Below are positions 24,873 to 33,933 of a stretch of 64,000 nucleotides of DNA, piece by piece. Both the position numbers and the translations under genes were made by a program. The notes below the pieces were generated by a model, which saw only the letters and a list, made by a program, of their open reading frames with translations, searched no databases and was not told the origin of the DNA. The stretch is taken from positions 124,001 to 188,000 of the forward strand of contig NZ_FOXV01000004.1 in assembly GCF_900115815.1 (NCBI RefSeq), given 5' to 3'. Each line of letters starts with the position of its first letter. The first letter of the stretch is position 1. The DNA is from Roseivivax halotolerans. GTDB taxonomy: Bacteria > Pseudomonadota > Alphaproteobacteria > Rhodobacterales > Rhodobacteraceae.

Positions 24873-26027
24873 ATGACCCATCTTCTTGTCGGCACCACCA
24901 AAGGCGCATTCGTTCTGACCCAAGACACGGGCACGGACTGGCAAATCTCCGGCCCGCATTGCGAAGGCTGGCCGATTAACCACATGGCCGGCTGCCCTGA
25001 GACCGGCACGATCTGGGCCGGTGGGGGCAACGACTTTCTTGGCGCGGGCGTCTTCCGCTCGAGCGATGGGGGACAAAACTGGCGGCTCGCCAAGCTATCC
25101 ACCGGTGAGATAGACAGCTGGCTCGAAGCCGACGAAAGCGCACGCGAGATGTTCGGGCTCGAGCCCGTGCGCGATGCGCCCTTCGCGGACAGTCTCCATG
25201 CGATCTGGTCGCTGCACCTGTCGGGCGATGCGCTTTATGCCGGGGCCAAGCCCGCAACGCTTCTCAAGAGCACCGATGGCGGAGAGACGTGGCACGCGCT
25301 CGATGCGCTGACCGACCATCCCACCGCAGCCGACTGGACCCCCGGCGCGGCGGGTCTGACGCTGCACACGATCCTGACCGATCCGCGCGATGCCGCGAAG
25401 CTCTGGGTCGGAATCTCCGCGGCAGGCGTTTTCGCCTCCGAGGATGGTGGCGACAGCTGGGAACGGCGGGTCCGGCGTGCGAATACACCCTCAGAGGTCT
25501 CCGCCCACCCTGCCGCCGGCACCCCCGAGGACATCGGTTTTTGCGTGCACAACATGGTGCGCGCGGCCTCTGCCGCGGGCGACGTGATCTGGCAGCAAAA
25601 CCACCACGGCACTTATCGGTCGGCCGATGGCGGCCGCTCGTGGGAGAATGTGGGTCAGGGCCTGCCCTCGACCTTCGGCTTTCCCATCGCTTCGCATCCG
25701 GACGACGCCGACACGGCCTGGGTAATCCCGCTCAATGGCGACATGGCCGGGCGCTATCCGCCGGACGCCTCGGCGGCGGTGTGGCGCACCCGGGATGGAG
25801 GCGCCTCCTGGACGAAGCACCAGGCCGGACTGCCTGAGAAGAACTGTTATTTCACGGTTCTGCGGCAGGCGATGTCCACGGGCGGCAAGGATAGCCTCGG
25901 TATCTATTTCGGCACCAATACAGGGTCTCTTTTCGCCAGCCACAACGCGGGCGAGAGCTGGTCCGAGATCGCGCGTCATCTGCCTACAATTCTGTCGGTC
26001 GAGGCGGTGGACCTGCCCGCCGCCTAG
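24873..26027 (+). CDS. BNR/sortilin-like repeat glycosidase-fold protein
   Basis: A 384-residue cytoplasmic protein of the BNR-repeat (sialidase/sortilin-like propeller) type. Repeated Asp-box motifs SxDxGxxW are visible: SSDGGQNWR, STDGGETWH, SEDGGDSWE, SADGGRSWE, TRDGGASWT and SHNAGESWS, spaced roughly 55-65 residues apart, so a five- or six-bladed propeller. No signal peptide is present, and ATG 24873 opens directly with THLLVGTTKGAFVL. These proteins are annotated as exo-alpha-sialidases, but the sialidase arginine triad cannot be confirmed by eye, so the substrate is unknown. It overlaps the convergent lipase gene by 4 bases. Confidence 0.82.
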   Translation: MTHLLVGTTKGAFVLTQDTGTDWQISGPHCEGWPINHMAGCPETGTIWAGGGNDFLGAGVFRSSDGGQNWRLAKLSTGEIDSWLEADESAREMFGLEPVRDAPFADSLHAIWSLHLSGDALYAGAKPATLLKSTDGGETWHALDALTDHPTAADWTPGAAGLTLHTILTDPRDAAKLWVGISAAGVFASEDGGDSWERRVRRANTPSEVSAHPAAGTPEDIGFCVHNMVRAASAAGDVIWQQNHHGTYRSADGGRSWENVGQGLPSTFGFPIASHPDDADTAWVIPLNGDMAGRYPPDASAAVWRTRDGGASWTKHQAGLPEKNCYFTVLRQAMSTGGKDSLGIYFGTNTGSLFASHNAGESWSEIARHLPTILSVEAVDLPAA

Positions 26028-27463
26028 ACCAGAAGCTCGGGCTCGGCGAAAACGAAATCCTCGGGCGAGACAAGGCTCGTGCCGGCGCCGAAGAGCGTGA
26101 GCGCGCCGGATCCGTAATCGACATGCGCCACGAATGCGCCGGATCGGATCACAAGGTCTGCCTCCTCCGCGCCGGTCAGCGCAAGGTCGATCACGTCAGC
26201 GCCCGGATCGAAACCGAGGATCAGCGCGCTGTCCGCTCCGGCATCGGCGATGAACCGATCCGCGCCGCTGCCGCCAGATGCGGCATCGCCCGTACGCAAG
26301 AGAAGGACATCATCGCCCGCCCCGCCGATGAGCGTATCCGCGCCCTCTCCACCGGACAGAAGATCATCGCCGGCACGCCCGATCAGCCGGTCGTTGCCGT
26401 CGAGCCCGAGGATGAAATCATCGCCTTCCGTTCCGAGGAGCCCCGGCGCGTCATCGTCCACGGAAAAGCCCTCCGCACCGATGACCTCGCCCGAAGGCAA
26501 TGTGCCCGTGCCGGTATAGTCTGGCACGGTTCCGTAGTCCGACGCGCCGAGGATCAGCGTCTGATCCTCGTAGAACTCGAAGAGCGGATCATCGGTGAGC
26601 GCGGCGAGATTTTCCCAGTAAAGAACAGAGCTGTGCTCCGCCCCGAAGGGCGGATCGCCGCGGACATCGGTGTCGACGCTCGGCAATTCGATCACGATGT
26701 CGGGCGCGAAATGCAGGTTGTCGACCAGAACCTGGTTAAGCACAAGCGGCTCGGCCTCGGGAAAGCGGATCGGATCGCCGGCATGGGCGATGCCGAGATG
26801 CGTGACCGCCTCGGGCGGGGTCAAAGGACCGCTTGCATCCGGGAAGAGACTTGGCGGCACGCCTGCTGAGGCGATCGATACAACGGTCAGAGGCAACCCG
26901 GCGAAAAGTTCCGCGTCGGTCAGCGTGAAAATGTCGGCCATCGTCGCGCCGAGGCTGTGCCCTGCCACGATCACCGCATCGATCCCGTTCGCGGGATCGC
27001 CCGCATAAAGTGCCGCCGCCTCGATGAACGGAGAAAGGTCGTCGTAATACGCCGCAGCGCCTTGGGCGGTGAAGGTCTGGCCAAGCAGCGCGTCCACACC
27101 GTCCGAGCCTCGGAAGGTCAGGATCAGCACGGTCTCGCCGCCGATCTCTGCCTGCACCGCCAAGGCCTCGGCCCCGTTGCGCGGCCCGCCGATATAGAGC
27201 CCGCCCTCGGTGTAGCGCACGTCCGCGCCGAAGCTGCCCGGCGGAAAATCCTCCGCCCCCAGAACGTGCCATGCGCCGCCCGGGGCACCTGCTGTCGTCG
27301 CCGCGATGAAGCTGGCGTAATCGTCGCCATATCCGTGTTCCACGGAAGGGTCCGCGAACTCGGCCGCGACCTCGCTCTCTCCGTTCACGATGCGTGTCAG
27401 AAACGCCGCGGCGCGGATCGCGTCGACCTCGGTCGGTCCCGGTGGTTGGATCGGTATCGCCAT
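26024..27463 (-). CDS. secreted RTX lipase (type I secretion substrate)
   Basis: A 479-residue protein combining a class 3 lipase-like hydrolase domain with a C-terminal calcium-binding RTX block. The nucleophile elbow VIVAGHSLGATMAD places the Ser at about residue 170. RTX nonapeptides are clear between about 350 and 400: LGTEGDDFILGLDGNDRLIG, RAGDDLLSGGEGADTLIG and GAGDDVLLL, with a further GGSGADRFI. There is no N-terminal signal, as expected for type I secretion, whose signal is C-terminal (here acidic and hydrophobic, ending EDFVFAEPELLV). AAGGAGAGG precedes ATG 27463. No ABC exporter/TolC genes lie nearby, so it would use one encoded elsewhere. Confidence 0.88.
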   Translation of the reverse strand: MAIPIQPPGPTEVDAIRAAAFLTRIVNGESEVAAEFADPSVEHGYGDDYASFIAATTAGAPGGAWHVLGAEDFPPGSFGADVRYTEGGLYIGGPRNGAEALAVQAEIGGETVLILTFRGSDGVDALLGQTFTAQGAAAYYDDLSPFIEAAALYAGDPANGIDAVIVAGHSLGATMADIFTLTDAELFAGLPLTVVSIASAGVPPSLFPDASGPLTPPEAVTHLGIAHAGDPIRFPEAEPLVLNQVLVDNLHFAPDIVIELPSVDTDVRGDPPFGAEHSSVLYWENLAALTDDPLFEFYEDQTLILGASDYGTVPDYTGTGTLPSGEVIGAEGFSVDDDAPGLLGTEGDDFILGLDGNDRLIGRAGDDLLSGGEGADTLIGGAGDDVLLLRTGDAASGGSGADRFIADAGADSALILGFDPGADVIDLALTGAEEADLVIRSGAFVAHVDYGSGALTLFGAGTSLVSPEDFVFAEPELLV

Positions 27464-27540
27464 GCGCCTCTCCTTCGCTTATGCAAAGTAGGACGCAGGC
27501 CGCGCAAGCGGTCAAGGGTTCAGCTCGGGAAAGGCTGTTC

Positions 27541-27617
27541 TGGCGATCCCTTGAGGACTCGAACCCCAAACCTGCTGATTAGAAGTCAGCTGCTCTATCC
27601 AGTTGAGCTAAGGGACC
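27541..27617 (-). tRNA. tRNA-Arg (anticodon UCU)
   Basis: Read on the minus strand, the acceptor arms GGTCCCT and AGGGATC pair with one G-U, followed by discriminator G and an encoded CCA. The D-arm GCTC...GAGC, anticodon arm GCTGA-CTTCTAA-TCAGC with anticodon TCT at 34-36, and T-arm TGGGG-TTCGAGT-CCTCA are all present. It decodes AGA, a rare codon in a genome of this GC content. It sits in the gap between the lipase gene and katG. Confidence 0.96.
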
Positions 27618-27795
27618 GCACGGCCTTGGTGATGCCGCGAAAGGCGGCGCGAGGCAAGAGCGTGCGGGCCTCCTCACGTTTCCGAGGCTGGACGAACCGA
27701 ATGCGGGCCTCATGTGTTGCCCTCAAGAGCCGTGCGCGAGGATCACCGGATGCGACGCCATTGCGGCTCAAGGAATGCTCAGAAGGACCAGCCTC

Positions 27796-30081
27796 ATGAA
27801 AGATAACGCACAGACCGAAGGGCGCTGCCCGTTTCGCGGCGACCGGGTCGGCGGAGCGATCGGCTCCGAGCCGCAGCTCGACCATTGGTGGCCGAACCGG
27901 CTGAAGGTCGAACTACTGCACCAGAACCCCACCGAGGCGGATCCCCTCGGGACATCCTTCGATTACGCCGAGGCGTTCTCGAAGATCGACCTCGTCGAAC
28001 TCAAGCGCGAGATCAAGGGGCTGCTGACCTCTTCGGTCTCCTGGTGGCCGTCGGATTATGGAAATTACGGCCCGCAGATGATCCGCATGGCCTGGCATTC
28101 CGCAGGCACATACCGGATCGCAGACGGGCGCGGCGGCGCTGGCGAGGCGATGCAGCGCTTCGCGCCGATCAACTCGTGGTGGGACAACGGCAATATCGAC
28201 AAGTCGCGCCGCCTGCTCTGGCCCATCAAGAAAAAATACGGTGCGGCGCTGAGCTGGGCCGACCTGATCGTGCTGGCCGGCAATTGCGCGCTGGAGATCA
28301 TGGGGTTCAAGACCTTCGGTTTCGGCGGCGGGCGCATCGATGCCTGGGAGCCGGACCGTGCGACCTATTGGGGGCCTGAAGGCTGGAACGGCAAGAAGCC
28401 GTCCGAGACCGCGCCGGGGCCGCTCGAAGGGCATCCGAACCAGATGGTCACCCGAACCATGCGCTGGAACGGCGAGCCGGACGAGGATTATTACGAGCTC
28501 GAAAATCCGCTCGGTGCAACGCACCAGGCTCTGATCTATGTCGACCCGGAAGGTCCGCGCGGCAACGGCAACCCGCTCGAGAGCGCGCGCGATATTCGCG
28601 AAAGCTTCGCCCGGATGGCGATGAACGACGAGGAGACGGTCGCGCTCATCGCGGGCGGCCACGCGTTCGGCAAGTCGCATGGCGCGGTCAGTGCCGACAA
28701 GATCGGTCCTGCCCCCGAGGGCGCACCGATTCAGGCGATGGGCATGGGCTGGATGAATCCCGAAGGCACCGGCTTTGCCGAGTACACGATGACCAACGGG
28801 ATCGAAGGGTCGTGGACCCCCAATCCGACGGAATGGGACAACGACTACCTGACCAACCTTTTCGCCTATGAGTGGGAGCAGACCTCCTCACCCGCAGGCG
28901 CGATCCAGTGGAAGCCGAAAGATCCCGATGCGCCCAAGACCCCGGACGCGCATCTTGACGGCGTCGAGCACCCGCTCATGATGATGACTTCGGACATCGC
29001 GCTCAAGGAAGATCCAGAATACCGCAAGATCTGCGAGAAGTTCCTGGAAGATTTCGACTACTTCTCGGACGCCTTCGCCCGCGCCTGGTACAAGCTCACG
29101 CATCGCGACATGGGCCCGAAGGTCCGGTATCTCGGCCCCGAGGTCGCCGAAGAGGACCTGCCCTGGCAGGATCCGATCCCGGCGCTCGATCACGAGGTCG
29201 TGGATTCCTCGGACATCGCGGATCTGAAGGCGAAGATTCTCGGGACCGGACTTGGCGTGCCCGCACTCGTCTCGGCGGCCTGGGCCTCGGCGTCGAACTA
29301 CCGCGACAGCGACAAGCGCGGCGGTGCGAACGGCGCGCGGGTGATGCTCTGGCCGCAGAAGGATTGGGAAGTGAACCGTCCGGCTGAGCTTGCCGAGGTG
29401 ATCGCGGCGCTGGAAAAGATCCAGACCGAGTTCAACGCGGCCCAAAGCGGCGGCAAGTGCGTCTCGATGGCCGATCTCATCGTCCTTGGCGGCGCGGCAG
29501 CGGTCGAGAAGGCCGCGAAGGACGCCGGCCACGATGTCGAGGTGCCCTTCACGCCCGGCCGCATGGATGCGAGCCAGGAATGGACCGACGAGACGTTCCA
29601 ATGGCTTCAGCCGGTCTCGGACGGGTTCCGCAACTTCCACCGCACGGATATCGGCTACAATGTCTCGCCCGAGCAGATCTTTCTCGACCGCGCGGCGCTC
29701 CTTACGCTGACCGCGCCTGAATGGACGGCGCTTGCGGGCGGACTCAAGGTGCTCGACCAGAACTGGGACGGCTCCAAGCATGGGCTTTTCACTGATCGGC
29801 CGGGCGTTCTGTCGAATGACTTCTTCGACGTTCTGACCAGCATGGACTACGAATGGGTGCCGCAGGACGAGAGCGAGATGCTGTTCGACATCAAGACCCG
29901 CGAGGGTGGCGAAACCGCGTTCACCGCGACGCGTTGCGATCTGATCTTCGGGTCGAACAGCCAGCTGCGTCAGATCGCTGAGGTCTATGGTGCGAGCGAC
30001 GGCGAAGCGCGGCTCGTGAAGGACTTCGTCGAGGCCTGGTCCAAGGTGATGATGCTCGACCGTTACGACGTGGCGGCGTGA
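27796..30081 (+). CDS. katG: catalase-peroxidase KatG
   Basis: A 761-residue bifunctional heme catalase-peroxidase that destroys hydrogen peroxide. It has the duplicated peroxidase architecture. The active N-terminal half carries [20 protein letters not shown] (distal Trp-His) and [15 protein letters not shown] (the Tyr of the Met-Tyr-Trp adduct). The proximal heme His is in [16 protein letters not shown], and the C-terminal half is heme-free. ATG 27796 is chosen since AGAAGGA lies 9 bases upstream; the longer frame from 27712 lacks support. No oxyR or furA gene is adjacent, so the regulator must be elsewhere. A bidirectional terminator follows. Confidence 0.97.
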   Translation: MKDNAQTEGRCPFRGDRVGGAIGSEPQLDHWWPNRLKVELLHQNPTEADPLGTSFDYAEAFSKIDLVELKREIKGLLTSSVSWWPSDYGNYGPQMIRMAWHSAGTYRIADGRGGAGEAMQRFAPINSWWDNGNIDKSRRLLWPIKKKYGAALSWADLIVLAGNCALEIMGFKTFGFGGGRIDAWEPDRATYWGPEGWNGKKPSETAPGPLEGHPNQMVTRTMRWNGEPDEDYYELENPLGATHQALIYVDPEGPRGNGNPLESARDIRESFARMAMNDEETVALIAGGHAFGKSHGAVSADKIGPAPEGAPIQAMGMGWMNPEGTGFAEYTMTNGIEGSWTPNPTEWDNDYLTNLFAYEWEQTSSPAGAIQWKPKDPDAPKTPDAHLDGVEHPLMMMTSDIALKEDPEYRKICEKFLEDFDYFSDAFARAWYKLTHRDMGPKVRYLGPEVAEEDLPWQDPIPALDHEVVDSSDIADLKAKILGTGLGVPALVSAAWASASNYRDSDKRGGANGARVMLWPQKDWEVNRPAELAEVIAALEKIQTEFNAAQSGGKCVSMADLIVLGGAAAVEKAAKDAGHDVEVPFTPGRMDASQEWTDETFQWLQPVSDGFRNFHRTDIGYNVSPEQIFLDRAALLTLTAPEWTALAGGLKVLDQNWDGSKHGLFTDRPGVLSNDFFDVLTSMDYEWVPQDESEMLFDIKTREGGETAFTATRCDLIFGSNSQLRQIAEVYGASDGEARLVKDFVEAWSKVMMLDRYDVAA

Positions 30082-30099
30082 GCCATTCCTGAAACGAAG

Positions 30100-30127
30100 A
30101 AAGCCCGCCAGATCGGCGGGCTTTTTT
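30100..30127. terminator. bidirectional terminator between katG and the ABC importer
   Basis: A perfect stem AAGCCCGCC/GGCGGGCTT with a 5-base loop is followed by TTTTTTCTT on the plus strand. On the minus strand the opposite side reads into TTTCTTCGTTTC. It can end both the katG message and the convergent peptide ABC transporter message. Confidence 0.88.
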
Positions 30128-30151
30128 CTTGTCCTGTCGTGCGGTCGCGCC

Positions 30152-31987
30152 TCAGGCCGCCTCGGATTTCATGATGACCTCGAGATCGTCATGCTCTGCC
30201 ACGAAATGGCCTGGCGCGATCTCGCGCAGTTCGGGCACGTAATCGGTCTCACCCGCCTCGAGCTTGGAAGGCAGGAAACGCAACGCCGCCTTGGTGTCGA
30301 GCGGCGAGGGCAATTCGCCCGGCAGGCGAATGCGCTGGCGCGTGCGTTCGACCTGCGGATCGGGCACCGGCACCGCCGAGATCAGCGAGCGGGTATAGGG
30401 ATGGACCGGCCGCGCGCAGATCGTGTCGGCTTCGCCCATCTCTACGATCCGGCCGAGATACAGCACCATGATCCGGTTGGAGATCTCGCGCACCACCGAC
30501 AGATCGTGACTGATGAAGAGCATCGACATGCCGAACTCGGCCTGCAGCTCCTTCAGCAGCGTCACGATCTGCGCCTGGATAGACACGTCGAGCGCGGAAA
30601 CCGCCTCGTCGCAAATGATGAGCTTGGGCTTGTTGATCATCGCCCGCGCGATGCCGACGCGCTGGTTCTGCCCGCCCGAGAGCTCGTGCGGATAGCGGTT
30701 GAACTTCTCGCGCTCGAGCCCGACCCGCTCCATCATCGCGATAACCTCGTCATGGCGCTCGCGGCGCGTGAGATCGGGGCGGAAGGTCTTGAGCGGCTCG
30801 GCGATGCTGTCGGCGATGGTCATGCGTGGATCGAGACTCGCGAGCGGATCCTGGAAGACGATCTGCAGATCCTTTCGCGCCGATTTCAGCGCGGACTTGT
30901 CGAAGGCGTGGAGCGGGCTGCCGAGCCAGCTCACGCTGCCATCGGACGGCTCGATCAGCCGCAGGACCGCGCGCGCGAGCGTGGACTTGCCGCAACCCGA
31001 CTCGCCCACAATGCCCAGCGTCTCGCCGCCGCGTACGCCAAAGCTGACGCCGTTGACCGCGCGCAGGGGCACGGTGCGCCCGAAGAGGCCACCCTTCACG
31101 CTGACCGGGAAATGAACTTTCAGATCCTCGACGCGCAGGATCTCCTCGCCTGCGACCTGGCCGCCGGCATCGCCCTTGTCGATCCGCGGCATCGCCTCGA
31201 GCAACCGGCGCGTATAGGCGTGCTGCGGGTTCGAGAACACATCGTCGACCGAGCCGTCCTCCACGAATTCGCCGAACCGCATGACCTTGATGCGATCGCA
31301 CATCCGCGCCACGACGCCCATGTCGTGGGTGATGAGCGCGATCGCCGTGCCGAGCTCGCGCTTGAGATTGTCCATGAGGTCGAGCACCTCGGCCTGCACC
31401 GTCACGTCGAGCGCGGTCGTCGGCTCGTCGGCGATCAGAAGCTTCGGCTCGCAGAGCATGGCCTGCGCGATCATCACCCGCTGGCGCATCCCGCCCGACA
31501 ATTCGTGCGGATATTGCCCGAGACGCCGTTCCGCCTCGGGAATACGCACGCGCTCGAGCCAGTCGAGGCAATGGCGCCGGGCCGCGCGTCCGGTCAGACC
31601 CTTGTGGACCTTCAGAACCTCGGCCATCTGGTCGCCGACCTTCAGGTGCGGCGTGAGCGCGGTGAGCGGATCCTGGAAGATCATGCCGACATCGGCCCCG
31701 CGCACGCGGTTGAGGTGCGAGATCGGCTGGCCGAGGATCTCATGCCCCTGGAGCGTCACCGATCCCGTCGCGCGTCCGTTCGGCGGCAGAAGTCCCATCG
31801 CGGCCATGAAGCTCTGGCTCTTGCCGGAGCCCGACTCGCCCACGATGCCGAGGCATTCGCCCGCACGGATGTCGAAGGAGACGCCCTTTACCGCCTCGAC
31901 GGTCCCGTCTGGCGTCTCGAATCCGACCTTCAGGTCTTTCACCGACAGGATGCTGCCTGCCGTCGAGGTCTGTGTCACATCGGTCAT
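30152..31987 (-). CDS. peptide ABC transporter, fused double ATP-binding protein (DppD-DppF type)
   Basis: A 611-residue protein with two complete ABC domains, equivalent to OppD and OppF fused. The first domain has Walker A GESGSGKS, signature [15 protein letters not shown] and Walker [15 protein letters not shown]. The second has [23 protein letters not shown] and [14 protein letters not shown], where the second-domain Walker B has DEAVSALD in place of DEPTSALD, a common variant. It is the last gene of the importer operon. ATG 31987 is one base after the permease stop. Substrates are probably di/oligopeptides but could be other small amides or opines. Confidence 0.93.
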   Translation of the reverse strand: MTDVTQTSTAGSILSVKDLKVGFETPDGTVEAVKGVSFDIRAGECLGIVGESGSGKSQSFMAAMGLLPPNGRATGSVTLQGHEILGQPISHLNRVRGADVGMIFQDPLTALTPHLKVGDQMAEVLKVHKGLTGRAARRHCLDWLERVRIPEAERRLGQYPHELSGGMRQRVMIAQAMLCEPKLLIADEPTTALDVTVQAEVLDLMDNLKRELGTAIALITHDMGVVARMCDRIKVMRFGEFVEDGSVDDVFSNPQHAYTRRLLEAMPRIDKGDAGGQVAGEEILRVEDLKVHFPVSVKGGLFGRTVPLRAVNGVSFGVRGGETLGIVGESGCGKSTLARAVLRLIEPSDGSVSWLGSPLHAFDKSALKSARKDLQIVFQDPLASLDPRMTIADSIAEPLKTFRPDLTRRERHDEVIAMMERVGLEREKFNRYPHELSGGQNQRVGIARAMINKPKLIICDEAVSALDVSIQAQIVTLLKELQAEFGMSMLFISHDLSVVREISNRIMVLYLGRIVEMGEADTICARPVHPYTRSLISAVPVPDPQVERTRQRIRLPGELPSPLDTKAALRFLPSKLEAGETDYVPELREIAPGHFVAEHDDLEVIMKSEAA

Positions 31988-31988
31988 G

Positions 31989-32918
31989 TCAGCGATCCTT
32001 CGGATCGAGCGCGTCACGAAGGCCATCACCGATGAAGAACATCGTGATGATAATCGTGACGTAGAAGAACAAGGGGAACATCAGCTGCCAAAGCGTGCCA
32101 TAGGCCATCGTTCCGGCCCCTTCGGCGATGAGCTTACCGAGCGAGGTCATCGGCTCGGAGATGCCAAGGCCGAGGAAGGAGATGAAGCTTTCGGCAAGGA
32201 TCATCTCGGGCACGAGAAGCGAGGCGTAGACGATCACCACCCCGATGAGGTTCGGCAGGATATGCCGGAAGATGATCGCAGGTTCGGAGACGCCCCCTGC
32301 CCGCGCGGCCTCGATGAACTCGCGCGTCTTCAGGGTCAGCGTCTGCCCGCGCACGATCCGCGCCATCGTCAGCCACGACACGGCGCCGAGCGCGAGGAAA
32401 AGCGCGATGAAGCTGCGTCCTGCCACGACGAGGATCAAGATGAGGACAAGCGTCAGCGGGATCGCGAGCAGGATGTCGACGAAGCGCATCATCACGCTGT
32501 CGAGCCGTCCGCCGTAAAAGCCCGCGATGACGCCCCAGGCTGTGCCGACGATCAGGGCCATCGTCGCCCCGATGAGACCCACGAGCAGCGATGTGCGGGT
32601 CGCCTGGATCGTGCGCGAGTATAGATCGCGGCCAAGCTCGTCGAGGCCGAAATAATGCCCGTTCTCGAGCGACGGTGCGCCCATGCGGCGGATATCGCCC
32701 ATGTTCGCCCAGTCGATCTCTTCATTGTCCCAGACCGCGAAAAGCGGGCCGAAGATGACGAAGGCCACGATCAGCGTCAGGATGACGACACTCGCCATCG
32801 CCGCCTTGTTGCGAACGAAGCGCCCCATCGCATCGCGAAAGAGCGACCGGCCGCGAACCGCTTTGAAATCGGTGATGTCCGCCGAGAGTGCAGCGGCTTT
32901 TTCAGATCTACCAAACAT
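31989..32918 (-). CDS. peptide ABC transporter permease (DppC/OppC type)
   Basis: A 309-residue inner membrane permease. The N-terminal cytoplasmic part [34 protein letters not shown] is typical of OppC. The ABC coupling motif is [30 protein letters not shown] 32918 is chosen because GAGGGG lies 6-8 bases upstream; the extension to 32960 would run into oppB. The oppB stop is 10 bases before it. Confidence 0.93.
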   Translation of the reverse strand: MFGRSEKAAALSADITDFKAVRGRSLFRDAMGRFVRNKAAMASVVILTLIVAFVIFGPLFAVWDNEEIDWANMGDIRRMGAPSLENGHYFGLDELGRDLYSRTIQATRTSLLVGLIGATMALIVGTAWGVIAGFYGGRLDSVMMRFVDILLAIPLTLVLILILVVAGRSFIALFLALGAVSWLTMARIVRGQTLTLKTREFIEAARAGGVSEPAIIFRHILPNLIGVVIVYASLLVPEMILAESFISFLGLGISEPMTSLGKLIAEGAGTMAYGTLWQLMFPLFFYVTIIITMFFIGDGLRDALDPKDR

Positions 32919-32928
32919 TGCCCGCCCC

Positions 32929-33852
32929 TCAGTACCGGATTTTCGGATCGAACCAGGCATAGGCCAGGTCGGTGAGAAGGTTCACGATCACGGTCAGCGC
33001 GCCATAGAGGATCGTGATGCCGAGAAGCACCGCGTAATCCCGCGTCAGCGCCGAGCTGACATAGGATTGCCCCAGACCCCCGGTGGAGAAGTAGAGGTCC
33101 ACGAAGACCGAGCCTGTCAGCACGTAGACGAAGACCGGCCCCAGGTAGGAGACGACCGGCAACAGCGTCGGCTTCATCGCGTGCCGCCAGATGATCGTGC
33201 GGTCCGGCAGCCCCTTGGCTCGCGCGGTTCGGATGAAGTTCGAGTTCATCACTTCGAGCATCGAGGAGCGCGTGATCCGCGCGATCGACCCGATATAGGA
33301 GGTGGCCAGCGCAATGACCGGCATGATGAGATATTCCCACTGACCGCCGTTCCAGCCGCCGCCCGGCAGAAGGCCCAGCCAGAGCGTGAAGACGAGGATC
33401 AGGATCGGACCCATGATGAAGTTCGGCAGGGCTTGCGCCGCGATGCCGAGCGAGACCGCAGAGTAATCGACCCAGCTGTTGTGCCGGGTCGCCGCCGCGA
33501 TGCCGAGGATCACGCCAATCACCGTGGCCGCGAGGAAGGACAGTGCGCCGTAGGTCAGCGAGATCGGAAAGCCTTGCGCGATCACGTCATTCACCGAGCG
33601 GTCCTTCTGCACGAAGGAGGGGCCGAAGTCGAAGTTGACGACGATGTTGAAGAAGTAGTCCCAGAGCTGTTTCCACAGCGGCTGGTCGAGACCGTATTGC
33701 GCCTGGATATTGGCCATCACCTCGGGCGGCAGCGGCCGCTCGGAGGTGAAGGGCCCGCCGGGCGCGAGATGCATCATGAAGAAGGCCGCGATCACCAGCA
33801 AAAGGATCGTCGGAATCGCGACCAGGAGGCGGCGAAGGGTATAAAGCAGCAT
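32929..33852 (-). CDS. peptide ABC transporter permease (DppB/OppB type)
   Basis: A 307-residue permease with the OppB hallmark start MLLYTLRRLLVAIPTILLLVIAAFFMMHLAPGGP. The coupling loop is FIRTARAKGLPDRTIIWRHAMKPTLLP. It ends with GLGQSYVSSALTRDYAVLLGITILYGALTV and YAWFDPKIRY. It follows the binding-protein gene after an 81-base gap holding a long stem-loop. Confidence 0.94.
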   Translation of the reverse strand: MLLYTLRRLLVAIPTILLLVIAAFFMMHLAPGGPFTSERPLPPEVMANIQAQYGLDQPLWKQLWDYFFNIVVNFDFGPSFVQKDRSVNDVIAQGFPISLTYGALSFLAATVIGVILGIAAATRHNSWVDYSAVSLGIAAQALPNFIMGPILILVFTLWLGLLPGGGWNGGQWEYLIMPVIALATSYIGSIARITRSSMLEVMNSNFIRTARAKGLPDRTIIWRHAMKPTLLPVVSYLGPVFVYVLTGSVFVDLYFSTGGLGQSYVSSALTRDYAVLLGITILYGALTVIVNLLTDLAYAWFDPKIRY

Positions 33853-33875
33853 GTGACGAAATCCGCGAAAAACGA

Positions 33876-33920
33876 GAGCGCCGCCCGATCCCCCGTGTCG
33901 GAGAATGCAGGGCGGCGCTC
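33876..33920 (-). terminator. stem-loop between binding-protein and permease genes of the ABC operon
   Basis: Perfect 11-base arms GAGCGCCGCCC (33876-33886) and GGGCGGCGCTC (33910-33920) enclose a 23-base loop. On the minus strand the stem is followed by TCGTTTTTCGC. This is the usual place for a partial terminator or mRNA-protecting hairpin that keeps the periplasmic binding protein more abundant than the membrane parts. Confidence 0.7.
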
Positions 33921-33933
33921 GGACCGGGTGTGC

